Shown here one piece after another: positions 9,109 through 17,240 of a stretch of DNA of 64,000 nt. The notes beneath the pieces are model-generated. The model was given only the letters and a program-made list of their open reading frames with translations. It made no database searches and had not been told where the DNA came from. The stretch spans positions 124,001 to 188,000 of the forward strand of contig JBAZCF010000003.1 of assembly GCA_041671045.1 (NCBI GenBank), written 5' to 3'. Within the stretch, counting starts at the first letter, position 1, and each line of letters begins with the position of its first letter. The position numbers and the translations under genes were made by a program. The stretch is from Parachlamydiales bacterium (GTDB lineage Bacteria; Chlamydiota; Chlamydiia; Chlamydiales; JABDDJ01).

Positions 9109-10079
9109 ATCACTGCTGATCCGTTAAATTTTCCGTTGCGAAGATCCTTTAAAGCTTGATTAGCTTTGTCCAGTGGATAAACCGTAGTCTCTACTGCCAG
9201 TGGGTACTTCTCTGCCAACAGCAAAAACTCCAACCCATCCTGCCTTGTCAAGTTTGCCACAGAGCGTATTACTCTTTCTTCCCATAAGTCTTTATAAGGG
9301 AAAGCCGAAATATCACTCATATGTATGCCTGCGCAGACAACTACCCCTCCCTTACGGACGAGTTTTAAGGCTTGGGGGACTAATGCACCTTCGCTCGCAA
9401 AGATTATAACCGCATCAAGCAATTTTTCGGGAGGAGCTTCGATAGAGCCGGACCAAGCAGCACCTAACCTTAGTGCAAAGTCTTGTTTGTTTTTATCTCC
9501 TGCACGCGTGAAGGCAAAAATATTTTTGCCTAAATGTCTCGCTGCTTGCGTGATGATATGTGCCGATGCACCAAATCCTACCATCCCTATGTCGTTGACT
9601 GGTCCGCATAACTTTAACGCTCTATACCCTATTAATCCGGCGCATAATAGGGGTGCGGCTTTCTCCGGTGGATATGTTTTTGGTATGTGAAAACAAAATT
9701 CCTCATTCGCTGTGCAGTATTCCGCATATCCGCCATTACGGGTAAATCCTGTAAACACCGGAAAATCACAAAGGTTCTCTTCATTCCTTAGGCAAAAAGG
9801 GCAGTGAAAGCAACAGCCACCCAACCACGGTACTCCTACATATGAGCCCAGTTTAAATTTCGTTGCATCTTTGCCTAAAGCTGTCACTTTGCCTACTATC
9901 TGATGGCCCGGAATGATGGGTAGGTGGGGTGGGATGATATCTTTGTCTACGATGTGGAGATCAGTACGGCAGACTCCGCAGGCGAGCACCTCAAGTAGCA
10001 CTTCATTCTCTTTAGGAATAGGGATGGGCACTTCTTGTAATTCAAGTTCCGGTTTTCCTACGTAGACCATCGCGCGCAT
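9099..10079 (-). CDS. Zinc-dependent alcohol dehydrogenase
   Basis: A 326-residue member of the medium-chain dehydrogenase/reductase family, expected to oxidise an alcohol or reduce an aldehyde with NAD(P). The catalytic-zinc ligands are visible as Cys37 (GVCRTDLH) and His59 (GHQIVG). The structural-zinc site is a C-x2-C-x2-C-x7-C cluster at 90, 93, 96 and 104. The nucleotide-binding region follows, with GMVGFGASAHI. The GHQ in place of the common GHE is typical of the plant CAD-like/AdhP bacterial subgroup as I recall it. It is the first gene of a leftward operon with the transporter fusion and resB; why these three are linked is not clear from the sequence. The ATG at 10079 fits the family N terminus. 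Confidence 0.88.
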   Translation of the reverse strand: MRAMVYVGKPELELQEVPIPIPKENEVLLEVLACGVCRTDLHIVDKDIIPPHLPIIPGHQIVGKVTALGKDATKFKLGSYVGVPWLGGCCFHCPFCLRNEENLCDFPVFTGFTRNGGYAEYCTANEEFCFHIPKTYPPEKAAPLLCAGLIGYRALKLCGPVNDIGMVGFGASAHIITQAARHLGKNIFAFTRAGDKNKQDFALRLGAAWSGSIEAPPEKLLDAVIIFASEGALVPQALKLVRKGGVVVCAGIHMSDISAFPYKDLWEERVIRSVANLTRQDGLEFLLLAEKYPLAVETTVYPLDKANQALKDLRNGKFNGSAVICP

Positions 10080-10151
10080 AAATGTTCCTTTATTAGACTA
10101 AAAATACCTTTTAGATGAGAATCTTAAATATAGAAATAAAAAGGAAATTCT

Positions 10152-10667
10152 ATGAAGAAATTATTATCAACTCTTCTCTGTGCATTTGCTGTTCTTTGCA
10201 CGTCACATATGATGGGCGCAGTAGATACTGCTCCTCAAGCAACAGCAGTCGATACAAGATCCGGCCCCTTACAATTGCATGAAGATATTGGAACGTTAAC
10301 CGAAAACGGAAGAGGCTACATCTACTTAAAGGTCGATGACAATTATATTAAGGAGATTTTCCCACTGCTTGATGCACCCGACTATACAATGCCCCCTTAT
10401 TTCCGTCGCGCGGATTCCCCCGGAGCGCATATTAGCGTTTTCTATGAAGAAGAGACAAAAAACCTTCCTCAAATCGCTGAAGTAGGTAAGAAATTTACAT
10501 TTACACCCGAGTCGATAACGACGGTTAATGCAGGAAGAAAAAGATATATTATTTTAAGGGTAAATTCCCCGGAACTCGAAGCTTTACGAACAAAATACGG
10601 TCTTAAGCCTTTGTTACAAGGGCATCCTTTCCATATCTCGATAGCCGTACAAAATATTCGCCACTAA
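10152..10667 (+). CDS. Exported 2H phosphoesterase-like protein
   Basis: A 171-residue protein with a signal peptide (about residues 1-22, KKLL start, hydrophobic core with Cys10 and Cys16, cleavage near MGA-VD). Two H-x-S-hydrophobic motifs are present: HISV at 93-96 and HISI at 161-164. Each lies in a predicted strand, and the spacing is close to that in the 2H phosphoesterase superfamily, whose members hydrolyse 2',3'-cyclic phosphates or related nucleotides. This is my inference from motifs; overall similarity to known members is low. An export signal on a 2H fold suggests action in the periplasm or, after secretion, in the host. An AAGGA ribosome site precedes the ATG. A strong hairpin follows the stop. 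Confidence 0.65.
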   Translation: MKKLLSTLLCAFAVLCTSHMMGAVDTAPQATAVDTRSGPLQLHEDIGTLTENGRGYIYLKVDDNYIKEIFPLLDAPDYTMPPYFRRADSPGAHISVFYEEETKNLPQIAEVGKKFTFTPESITTVNAGRKRYIILRVNSPELEALRTKYGLKPLLQGHPFHISIAVQNIRH

Positions 10668-10670
10668 ATA

Positions 10671-10717
10671 AGAATCCCATACTAACCCTATGAAAAAGGT
10701 TTGTATGGGATTCTTTC
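10671..10717 (+). terminator. Strong hairpin after the 2H-like gene
   Basis: AGAATCCCATAC (10671-10682) and GTATGGGATTCT (10703-10714) are perfectly complementary. AACC/GGTT inside can extend the stem. TTTCTCC follows, a moderate T tract. It starts three bases after the stop codon. Confidence 0.75.
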
Positions 10718-10777
10718 TCCAGCGAGATTAGGACGTAATCACGGGTTAACGTATAATCAAATCATCCAGGGGGGTAC

Positions 10778-10948
10778 ATGAATAATAAAAATTGTCCGGG
10801 TGATAAAGAGTTAGTCGAAGCTGAGATCCTTAATAATCTTCAACGTCGTATAACAGAAGGATTTGGTGAGCTTGTTTTAACTAAAGAAGAATATTTTTTG
10901 CTTAAACAAAGGTTAGAAATAGAACATCCAAAGCGTATTATCATCTAA
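10778..10948 (+). CDS. Small hypothetical protein, 56 residues
   Basis: A 56-codon frame from ATG 10778 to TAA 10946-10948. It is preceded by a run of six G (10769-10774) that forms an excellent ribosome binding site at good spacing. The product is charged and probably mostly helical (VEAEILNNLQRRITEGF, then EEYFLLKQRLEIEHPKR), with no signal peptide. Short helical proteins of this shape occur as regulators or subunit-stabilising peptides, but I recognise no family. The coding case rests on the ribosome site and the absence of other features in this gap. Confidence 0.6.
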   Translation: MNNKNCPGDKELVEAEILNNLQRRITEGFGELVLTKEEYFLLKQRLEIEHPKRIII

Positions 10949-11007
10949 TAATCTATTAGAAAAAAATCCAAAATTACATCCTTTATTCAATCTTCATATC
11001 TCTTGCG

Positions 11008-11013
11008 TATAAT
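11008..11013 (+). promoter_or_regulatory. Likely -10 box for brnQ transcript
   Basis: A consensus TATAAT lies 42 bases before the candidate leader peptide. The -35 region 17 bases upstream (ATTCAA) is poor. It is the only consensus -10 box I noticed in the gap before brnQ. Confidence 0.4.
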
Positions 11014-11054
11014 GTTATTTATAAGTAAGCTTTATTTTTTATGGAGAAAACTTA

Positions 11055-11126
11055 ATGTTCCGTCCTTTTTCTAATAGTGATTTCAATCTTTTTGCTTCTA
11101 CAGGTACTACAACCCGTAAGGGTTAA
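11055..11126 (+). CDS. Possible leader peptide before brnQ, 23 residues
   Basis: A 23-codon frame with a better ribosome site (GGAG at 11043-11046) than brnQ itself. Its C terminus is threonine-rich (STGTTTRKG), and the last codons form a small hairpin, AACCC-GTAA-GGGTT, at 11111-11124. It ends 59 bases before the brnQ ATG. A leader peptide or translational coupling device is plausible, but no U-tract terminator was found between it and brnQ. Confidence 0.35.
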   Translation: MFRPFSNSDFNLFASTGTTTRKG

Positions 11127-11185
11127 TACTTTCGCTCCTTCCTATTCATTTTCAGTAAAAAATAAAAATTTAAACGGATTTCAAA

Positions 11186-12313
11186 ATGAAAGAAAATTCT
11201 TCTAAACCATCTCCCATTGTTGTGGGATTAGCCCTCTTTTGTATGTTTTTTGGATCGGGAAACCTCATATTCCCTCTTTTCCTCGGTCAAGTCGCCCAAG
11301 ATAACTGGCTTATTGCTCTCTTTGGATTCATGATCACCGCAGTTTGCCTGCCCTTATTAGGGATTATCGCTATGGTAATGTTTGAAGGTCATTCCAAGAA
11401 GTTTTTTGATCTATTAGGTCGTCCTTGGGGATTCTTACTTACGCTCGTCCTATTATTAGTATGGATTCCCTTCGGCTCAGCCCCCCGCTGTATCTCCTTA
11501 AGTTTTGCAAGCCTTAGCACCTACCTTCCCATCGGAAATGCCTGGACTTACGGTGCCATCTATAGTTTGATAGCGGCATTTATCGTGGTTCAAGGCAGCC
11601 GTATGCTAAATATTCTCGGCGCCTATTTAACTCCGATACTTCTGATCTGCTTAGCGGCAATCTTCTTCGGAGGATTGACTTCTATGCCTACTACTTCCTC
11701 TAGCCTTGATACAGCAAACCTAGTCTTCCAAAGTTTAAAGGAAGGCTATAATACGATGGATTTGATCGCTTCCTTCTTTTTCAGTGCTTCAGTCATCGCA
11801 CTTCTGCAAAAGCAAGGCGGATCTCTTTCTTCCAACCTAAAGCTGACTTTCAAAGCCGGATTCGTCGCTGCCATCACTCTTGCCGTTGTCTACTCAGCTT
11901 TACTATACACTGCTGCAACGCATAGTGCGGATTTAGTGAATGTGAATAAAGAACAAATGCTAGCACACTTAGCTATGGTAACTTTAGGTACTCATTTAGG
12001 CGGTATCGCCGCCGCAGCAATTTTCCTTGCGTGCATCACAACTTCCGTGGCTTTGGTCTCAGTATTTACAGACTTTTTAACAAACTCTGTCTTCCGCAAC
12101 AAGTCCATGTATATGGTCTCACTAGTGCTTACATCGCTAGTCAGCTACTTTATGTCCATTACTGGCTTAGAAGGGATCACTGCCGTTACATCACCTGCTT
12201 TGCAAGTGTGCTATCCGCTATTGCTGGTTATTATCATTTGGGGAGTTGTGAAGCGTTCCATGGAACTCACCTCACAAAAGAAACAACTTAAAGAACAAGA
12301 AGAATTAAGTTAA
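11186..12313 (+). CDS. brnQ: Branched-chain amino acid:cation symporter BrnQ
   Basis: An inner-membrane secondary transporter of the LIVCS family, importing Leu/Ile/Val (and methionine in some chlamydial homologues, as I recall) with a cation. The 375-residue protein has about eleven to twelve hydrophobic segments. The diagnostic N-terminal motif GLALFCMFFGSGNLIFP lies near residues 14-30, with a second conserved stretch VLLLVWIPFGSAPR. It is slightly shorter than typical BrnQ (~430). An amino-acid importer fits an intracellular auxotroph. Its own ribosome site (CGGAT) is weak compared with that of the short frame upstream, so translation may be coupled or regulated. Confidence 0.88.
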   Translation: MKENSSKPSPIVVGLALFCMFFGSGNLIFPLFLGQVAQDNWLIALFGFMITAVCLPLLGIIAMVMFEGHSKKFFDLLGRPWGFLLTLVLLLVWIPFGSAPRCISLSFASLSTYLPIGNAWTYGAIYSLIAAFIVVQGSRMLNILGAYLTPILLICLAAIFFGGLTSMPTTSSSLDTANLVFQSLKEGYNTMDLIASFFFSASVIALLQKQGGSLSSNLKLTFKAGFVAAITLAVVYSALLYTAATHSADLVNVNKEQMLAHLAMVTLGTHLGGIAAAAIFLACITTSVALVSVFTDFLTNSVFRNKSMYMVSLVLTSLVSYFMSITGLEGITAVTSPALQVCYPLLLVIIIWGVVKRSMELTSQKKQLKEQEELS

Positions 12314-12319
12314 TCGTTA

Positions 12320-12344
12320 GGAGTGCGGCATTCAGCCGCACTCC
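12320..12344. terminator. Hairpin between brnQ and convergent gene; repeat-family core
   Basis: GGAGTGCGGC (12320-12329) and GCCGCACTCC (12335-12344) are perfectly paired around ATTCA. The GGAGTGCGGC core is the same as in the repeat after lpd. It probably terminates from both sides. Confidence 0.65.
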
Positions 12345-12352
12345 ATCAAAAA

Positions 12353-12643
12353 TTATACTCCTAGAGCCGATAATATTTGCTGCGAAGTCATATTGCGGGC
12401 GTTGTATTTAAGCTCCGCAATTTTAGTCGCCATCTCATCATTTTGAAAGAATTCAACGGGTTTGTTAGCTGAACTCAAGGCATGAGTAATTCTCTGTACC
12501 GATAAAAATTGAAGTGAATCTGTAGCTTTACCACCGAAAGCTTGGAGCACTATATTGCGGTATTGAGTATCGCTTACTGGGACTGGATCTTCTGTATAAT
12601 AAAACTTGGAGGATCTTGCAACAGCGTTGGTACCAAATGACAT
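12353..12643 (-). CDS. Hypothetical protein, 96 residues
   Basis: I do not recognise this 96-residue protein. It has no signal peptide or membrane segment. The N terminus is rich in S, T and Y and the rest looks helical, ending SQQILSALGV. It lies 26 bases downstream of the exported kinase-like gene on the same strand, so the two are probably one transcription unit ending at the hairpin at 12320-12344. The start at 12643 is the only ATG near the beginning of the frame. Confidence 0.55.
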   Translation of the reverse strand: MSFGTNAVARSSKFYYTEDPVPVSDTQYRNIVLQAFGGKATDSLQFLSVQRITHALSSANKPVEFFQNDEMATKIAELKYNARNMTSQQILSALGV

Positions 12644-12669
12644 TTGTTTTCTTCCTTGATTATTTTTTT

Positions 12670-13566
12670 CTATTCATTACTTGTTTTAGCTTTTATAGTC
12701 GCACCTCTTTCCTGCAGGAGCTTTAACCAATAACGCTGCATGTCAGGATTGAAATAGACTGTCATCTCATTGAATAAGATAGGCTTCCTATCAAAATCTT
12801 CAGTGTCGATAAAGGCAATTTTACCCTCTCGGGTGAAAATGTTATTGTCAATATAAACACTGTCGTACAAATGAGATTCTTGCATAACAGTATACAATGC
12901 TTCTAGAATTTTTGGATCTGAAATTTCTTTATAGAGTTTCTCATTTTCTTTATGGGAGACAAGGTTCAACTCAATAGAAACCAAGACAAAGTGTTTAGGG
13001 AAGCATGCTGCAGAATTCAAGCAAGTGGGGGCAGGCTTGTTGGGAAGCGGATAAATCCATTTGTCAGGCACCACAAAAATATTTTCGTAGTTATGCTTTC
13101 TGATGGAGTTATTTACACGCTCAACACCCAAAATACGGTTGATCCAGTATTGACCTTCTCCTGGCATTCCGGGTCTATCTTTCACATTGTGATTGTCATA
13201 ATATAATTTTATTAAGTAGCCCGGGAGTTCCGGATGCGTAGCTACTATCAAATCTTGCTCTTTGTCTTCTAGCGGAGTAAAGCCTGCGGCTTTTAATGCT
13301 TTTGAGGATGATGTCAATCGACTAGTGGAAAATAAACGGTCTAATTTTTTCTTTAAAGGGTTGTCAGGCGGTAAAAAATAGGGCTCAATAGCATCCCAGG
13401 CCGCTTGATCCACATCTTGCGGTTTAACATACGCAGCTTTTGCCGTAAATGCCGGTGGTTGAATCATTTTCGCACGAGGCTGACAAAAGGCATACCCTGT
13501 TGAAAAAAGCAGAATAGAAGCTGTGAAAAAAGCTAGCATGAATTTCTTTTGCATAACGCCCTTCAA
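12670..13566 (-). CDS. Exported protein with protein-kinase-like features
   Basis: A 298-residue protein with a signal peptide (residues ~1-28, ending YAFC/Q). The mature part has strings that recall the protein kinase/APH fold in order. YLIKLYYD is like the strand carrying the ATP-binding lysine. HFVLVSIELN is a hinge-like strand. YDSVYIDNNIF is like a catalytic loop with an Asn. GKIAFIDTEDF is like the metal-binding DFG region. The Asp before NNIF is displaced by two residues from the usual catalytic position, so it may be a pseudokinase, a divergent kinase, or not a kinase. The fold call is my inference. Export implies a role in the envelope or host. It is divergent from the Inc-like gene at 13617 and followed by a 96-residue orphan. 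Confidence 0.6.
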   Translation of the reverse strand: MKGVMQKKFMLAFFTASILLFSTGYAFCQPRAKMIQPPAFTAKAAYVKPQDVDQAAWDAIEPYFLPPDNPLKKKLDRLFSTSRLTSSSKALKAAGFTPLEDKEQDLIVATHPELPGYLIKLYYDNHNVKDRPGMPGEGQYWINRILGVERVNNSIRKHNYENIFVVPDKWIYPLPNKPAPTCLNSAACFPKHFVLVSIELNLVSHKENEKLYKEISDPKILEALYTVMQESHLYDSVYIDNNIFTREGKIAFIDTEDFDRKPILFNEMTVYFNPDMQRYWLKLLQERGATIKAKTSNE

Positions 13567-13616
13567 ATTGGTAAAACATATTATATAGAATAAGTCATCT
13601 TCACATAGGATTCAAT

Positions 13617-14447
13617 ATGTCGTCATTAACTAGATCCACCTCATTGGAACAGATTCATCTCGACGTATCCAGTCAGCCCCCACAAGTTTCCCCTACAGAC
13701 AATTCTACTAATGTAGACTTAAAAAAAATTTGGACTACGGGACAGCAAGCCTTTGAACAATTAAATAAATTAAAAGAAGTTTTTTCTGAAACCCGAAAAA
13801 CCCATAAGAATAAATCATCCAATCCCCCAAAAAAAACTATGGTGGATGGAATGGCTAAACCTGTTTTTGAGAATGGGGGCGTGGTTGCTCAAAGTACGGG
13901 TACCGGGTTAACAGCTGGAGGATTGCTGTACACCTTCTCTAAACTCGATTTATGGGTGCAAATAACCATTGTAGCCGGGATTTCTTTTATTGTATTGGGA
14001 GCTGTAGCGACAAGCCTTTACAACCGTCATCGTAAAGTCGCCAAATTAGCGGCGCAAGAAGCGGATGAGGTAAGCACTCTACATAGCGGTCTTTCTATTG
14101 AAGCACTTAAATGCAAAAAAATTTCCCAAGCAGCACAGAAGGTTCTACAGTCTTCAACTCCAAAGGAATTAGACGAGAACCTGTCAGCATTGGCTTCTGC
14201 CTGTGGAAAACTTACTCTAGATATCATTGGAAAAGATTTTACTTATGAAATAGGGCTTCTTAAAGGAAAATATAGAGATACGATAAATAACACAGTGGAT
14301 GAAGAAAATAACTCCTTGAACGAATTCAAACACGAAGTCATAACCAAGATAATCAACCCCTTAGCAACTAATTTGGATATTTTGAAGGGAAAATATAAAG
14401 TCACAGATCTCACTCCGCAGAGCAAAATATCAATAAAGGTCGAATAA
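13617..14447 (+). CDS. Inc-like protein with a bilobed hydrophobic domain
   Basis: A 276-residue protein with no N-terminal signal peptide. Its first ~85 residues are hydrophilic. Two closely spaced hydrophobic segments follow, about residues 88-107 and 113-134, and then a ~140-residue helical charged tail. A paired hydrophobic hairpin in an otherwise soluble protein is the hallmark of chlamydial inclusion membrane (Inc) proteins, but similar layouts occur elsewhere, so this is inference. AGGA precedes the ATG. Its TAA overlaps the ATG of sucA by one base (TAATG), so the two genes are probably translationally coupled, an unexpected partnership. Confidence 0.65.
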   Translation: MSSLTRSTSLEQIHLDVSSQPPQVSPTDNSTNVDLKKIWTTGQQAFEQLNKLKEVFSETRKTHKNKSSNPPKKTMVDGMAKPVFENGGVVAQSTGTGLTAGGLLYTFSKLDLWVQITIVAGISFIVLGAVATSLYNRHRKVAKLAAQEADEVSTLHSGLSIEALKCKKISQAAQKVLQSSTPKELDENLSALASACGKLTLDIIGKDFTYEIGLLKGKYRDTINNTVDEENNSLNEFKHEVITKIINPLATNLDILKGKYKVTDLTPQSKISIKVE

Positions 14448-17230
14448 TGGATCTGAATACTGTATCGCTAGCCTTAGCGGCAAGCCCGGAATATGTTGAG
14501 GAATTATTTTCCCATTATGAGAAAGACCCTAATAGCGTTCCTCATGAATGGTGGGCTATTTTTGAGCAAAATAACTTTACTTCCGATGAAGTCGAAAGCT
14601 CTCATCCACATATCCTAGCGTCCACAGAAGATTCCTCTAAGCAGTCGGTGATGTACCATCCCAAAGTGAAAATTGTTAGCGGCACAGATCAAAGAGTGTT
14701 CGACTTGATCGATGCCTACCGCAAATATGGCCATCTAATGGCGGATGTGAATCCGATCTCTTTAAAAGAGATTGAAGAGCCTTGGGAACTTTCCTTGGAA
14801 GCTGCGGGATTCAATAAACAAGATCTGGTCAATTTATACCCCACTTGCGGTCTGATGCAAGAAGAGCAAGCCCCTTTATTGGAAATCATCCAAGCCTTGC
14901 GCCAAATCTATTGCGGGAAGATCGGCTTCGAATACATGGACCTTCAAAATCCTGAAATTGAACATTGGCTGATGCATAAGATTGAGAGCAATACTCTCAA
15001 AGCGTCCTTATCGATAGAACAAAAAAAACATATACTACAGTCGTTGAATAGGTCAGAGCTCTTTGAAAGTTTTTTACACGTAAAGTATCCCGGACAAAAG
15101 AGATTCTCCCTTGAAGGGGGCGAAACACTCATCCCTATGCTGGCGATCTTGTTGGAAACGGGCGCAGAATTAGGTATGGAAGAACTCTACATCGGGATGG
15201 CACATCGCGGCCGCCTAAACGTCCTTACCAGTATTATGAATAAATCCTACGCAACTGTCTTTAGCGAATTTGAAGAAAACTATGTTCCCACCCTTACGGA
15301 AGGCAGTGGAGATGTCAAATACCACAAAGGCTACCATTCACAAGTGACGACATCTAAAGGGAAGAAAGTTACCGTCTTTATTCCTTCCAATCCCAGTCAT
15401 TTAGAATCTGTCAATCCGGTGCTTGAAGGCGTAGTCTACGCCAAGCAGGAAATTGATCAAGGATCTACTAAACGCGTTGTTCCCTTGCTTATTCACGGCG
15501 ATGCTGCATTATCAGGACAGGGCGTTGTTTATGAGACCTTGCAGTTATCACACTTACCCGGCTTTGCTACCGGCGGCAGCTTCCATATCGTGATCAACAA
15601 CCAAATAGGTTTCACTACTATTCCTAAAGATGGACGTTCCACCCCTTATTGCACAGATATCGCCCGTGCCTTTGGCTCACCCGTCTTCCATGTGAATGCA
15701 GAAGATCCTGAATCCTGTATCTACGCGACGATACTCGCCATAGAATTACGTCAGAGATTTCATTGCGATGTGTTTTTAGACCTTAACTGCTATAGAAAGT
15801 ACGGACATAATGAAGCAGATGAACCCGCCTTTACCCAACCAGCAGAATATCAGTTAATCAAAGGTAAAAGCCCGATTCGTGAACTCTACCGCGATAAACT
15901 AATTCAACAAAGTGTTGTGGAACGTAAAGTTGCCGAATCTCTTGAAAGCGATTTCTCAAATAGTCTTTCTGCTGAGCTGGAGTCGATAAAGGTGAAAGAA
16001 GAAGCACCGACCGCTGCAGTGAAAAATTCCGTACATAGTATTCTTGAGGTTAATATAGACACAAGCGTTGCAGATGAAGCCCTGCAATCTATAGCAACTC
16101 ATCTTAGCACGTTGCCTGAGGGGTTCTCCGCACATAAAAAGCTGCAATCACTTATTCAAGACCGCCGTAAAGCCCTCCTAGCCGGTGCAGATGAAAAGGT
16201 ATTGGATTGGGGGACTGTAGAGAACCTTGCCTATGGAACTCTATTAATGAATAACGTTCCTATACGTATATCAGGACAGGATGTTCAAAGAGGCACTTTC
16301 AGCCACCGGCATGCTGTACTTATCGATCAAGAAAACTCCAAGCCATACATGCCGCTCCAACATTTGGATAAGGACCAAGCACAATTCTCCATCTACAACT
16401 CACCCTTGTCAGAGTATGCTGTACTTGCCTTTGAATATGGCTACAGTACAGTCAACCAAGGACTTGTCATCTGGGAAGCACAATTTGGAGATTTTGCCAA
16501 CGGCGGTCAAATCATCATGGACCAATATATCTCTGCAGGGGAACAAAAATGGGGGCAGAAATCTGCAATCACCCTTTTTCTTCCACATGGTTATGAAGGG
16601 CAAGGACCCGAACATTCGTCCGGAAGAATAGAACGCTTCCTCTCGCTATCAGGAAACAACAACTGGACTGTAGCCTATCCGACTACGCCTGCTCAGATGT
16701 TCCACTTATTAAGAAGACAAGGCCTTTCATCACTTAAAAAACCCTTAGTTGTCTTTACACCTAAAGCACTCTTACGAAGCCCCAAATGCTTGAGTTCCCG
16801 ATCAGAACTAAGCAAGGGGCAATTCCATACAATTATCGAAGAAGGCGCGGTTGACCCTTCAGCCATTACACATCTTCTGCTTTGTACCGGAAAAATATAC
16901 TTTGATTTAGTACAGGCGCTTCAGGACCTGAAAGTAAGAAATACGGTCATCGTCCGGGTTGAGCAGTTATATCCCTTTGATAATGTGTTGTTTAAGAAAA
17001 TAGTTCAAAAGTATCCGCACCTGACTTCCATCCTCTGGGCTCAAGAAGAACCTGAAAATATGGGGGCTTGGTCCTATATGCTGAATTTGCTTTATTCAGA
17101 ATTTCAAGAAAAACTTCCTATCAAGTATGTTGGCAGAAAACCCTCTGCCTCCACTGCTGCCGGCTCCTACTATTTACATAAACAGCAAAATCAAGAGATT
17201 TTGGCTGAACTAAAGAACTGCACCGCCTAA
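14447..17230 (+). CDS. sucA: 2-oxoglutarate dehydrogenase E1 (SucA)
   Basis: Thiamine-diphosphate-dependent E1 subunit that decarboxylates 2-oxoglutarate and transfers succinyl to the E2 lipoyl arm in the TCA cycle. The 927-residue protein has the family landmarks in order. The N-terminal E2-binding segment contains SPEYVEELFSHYE. HRGRLNVL lies near residue 253 and GDAALSGQGVVYETL near 350. NNQIGFTT is the cofactor pocket, and the C-terminal transketolase-like domain contains GPEHSSGRIERFLSL. The length is normal. It is the first enzyme gene of sucA-sucB-lpd, beginning inside the stop codon of the Inc-like gene. Chlamydiae have a truncated TCA cycle that enters here from host glutamate/2-oxoglutarate. 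Confidence 0.95.
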   Translation: MDLNTVSLALAASPEYVEELFSHYEKDPNSVPHEWWAIFEQNNFTSDEVESSHPHILASTEDSSKQSVMYHPKVKIVSGTDQRVFDLIDAYRKYGHLMADVNPISLKEIEEPWELSLEAAGFNKQDLVNLYPTCGLMQEEQAPLLEIIQALRQIYCGKIGFEYMDLQNPEIEHWLMHKIESNTLKASLSIEQKKHILQSLNRSELFESFLHVKYPGQKRFSLEGGETLIPMLAILLETGAELGMEELYIGMAHRGRLNVLTSIMNKSYATVFSEFEENYVPTLTEGSGDVKYHKGYHSQVTTSKGKKVTVFIPSNPSHLESVNPVLEGVVYAKQEIDQGSTKRVVPLLIHGDAALSGQGVVYETLQLSHLPGFATGGSFHIVINNQIGFTTIPKDGRSTPYCTDIARAFGSPVFHVNAEDPESCIYATILAIELRQRFHCDVFLDLNCYRKYGHNEADEPAFTQPAEYQLIKGKSPIRELYRDKLIQQSVVERKVAESLESDFSNSLSAELESIKVKEEAPTAAVKNSVHSILEVNIDTSVADEALQSIATHLSTLPEGFSAHKKLQSLIQDRRKALLAGADEKVLDWGTVENLAYGTLLMNNVPIRISGQDVQRGTFSHRHAVLIDQENSKPYMPLQHLDKDQAQFSIYNSPLSEYAVLAFEYGYSTVNQGLVIWEAQFGDFANGGQIIMDQYISAGEQKWGQKSAITLFLPHGYEGQGPEHSSGRIERFLSLSGNNNWTVAYPTTPAQMFHLLRRQGLSSLKKPLVVFTPKALLRSPKCLSSRSELSKGQFHTIIEEGAVDPSAITHLLLCTGKIYFDLVQALQDLKVRNTVIVRVEQLYPFDNVLFKKIVQKYPHLTSILWAQEEPENMGAWSYMLNLLYSEFQEKLPIKYVGRKPSASTAAGSYYLHKQQNQEILAELKNCTA

Positions 17231-17240
17231 AGGTTAGAAC

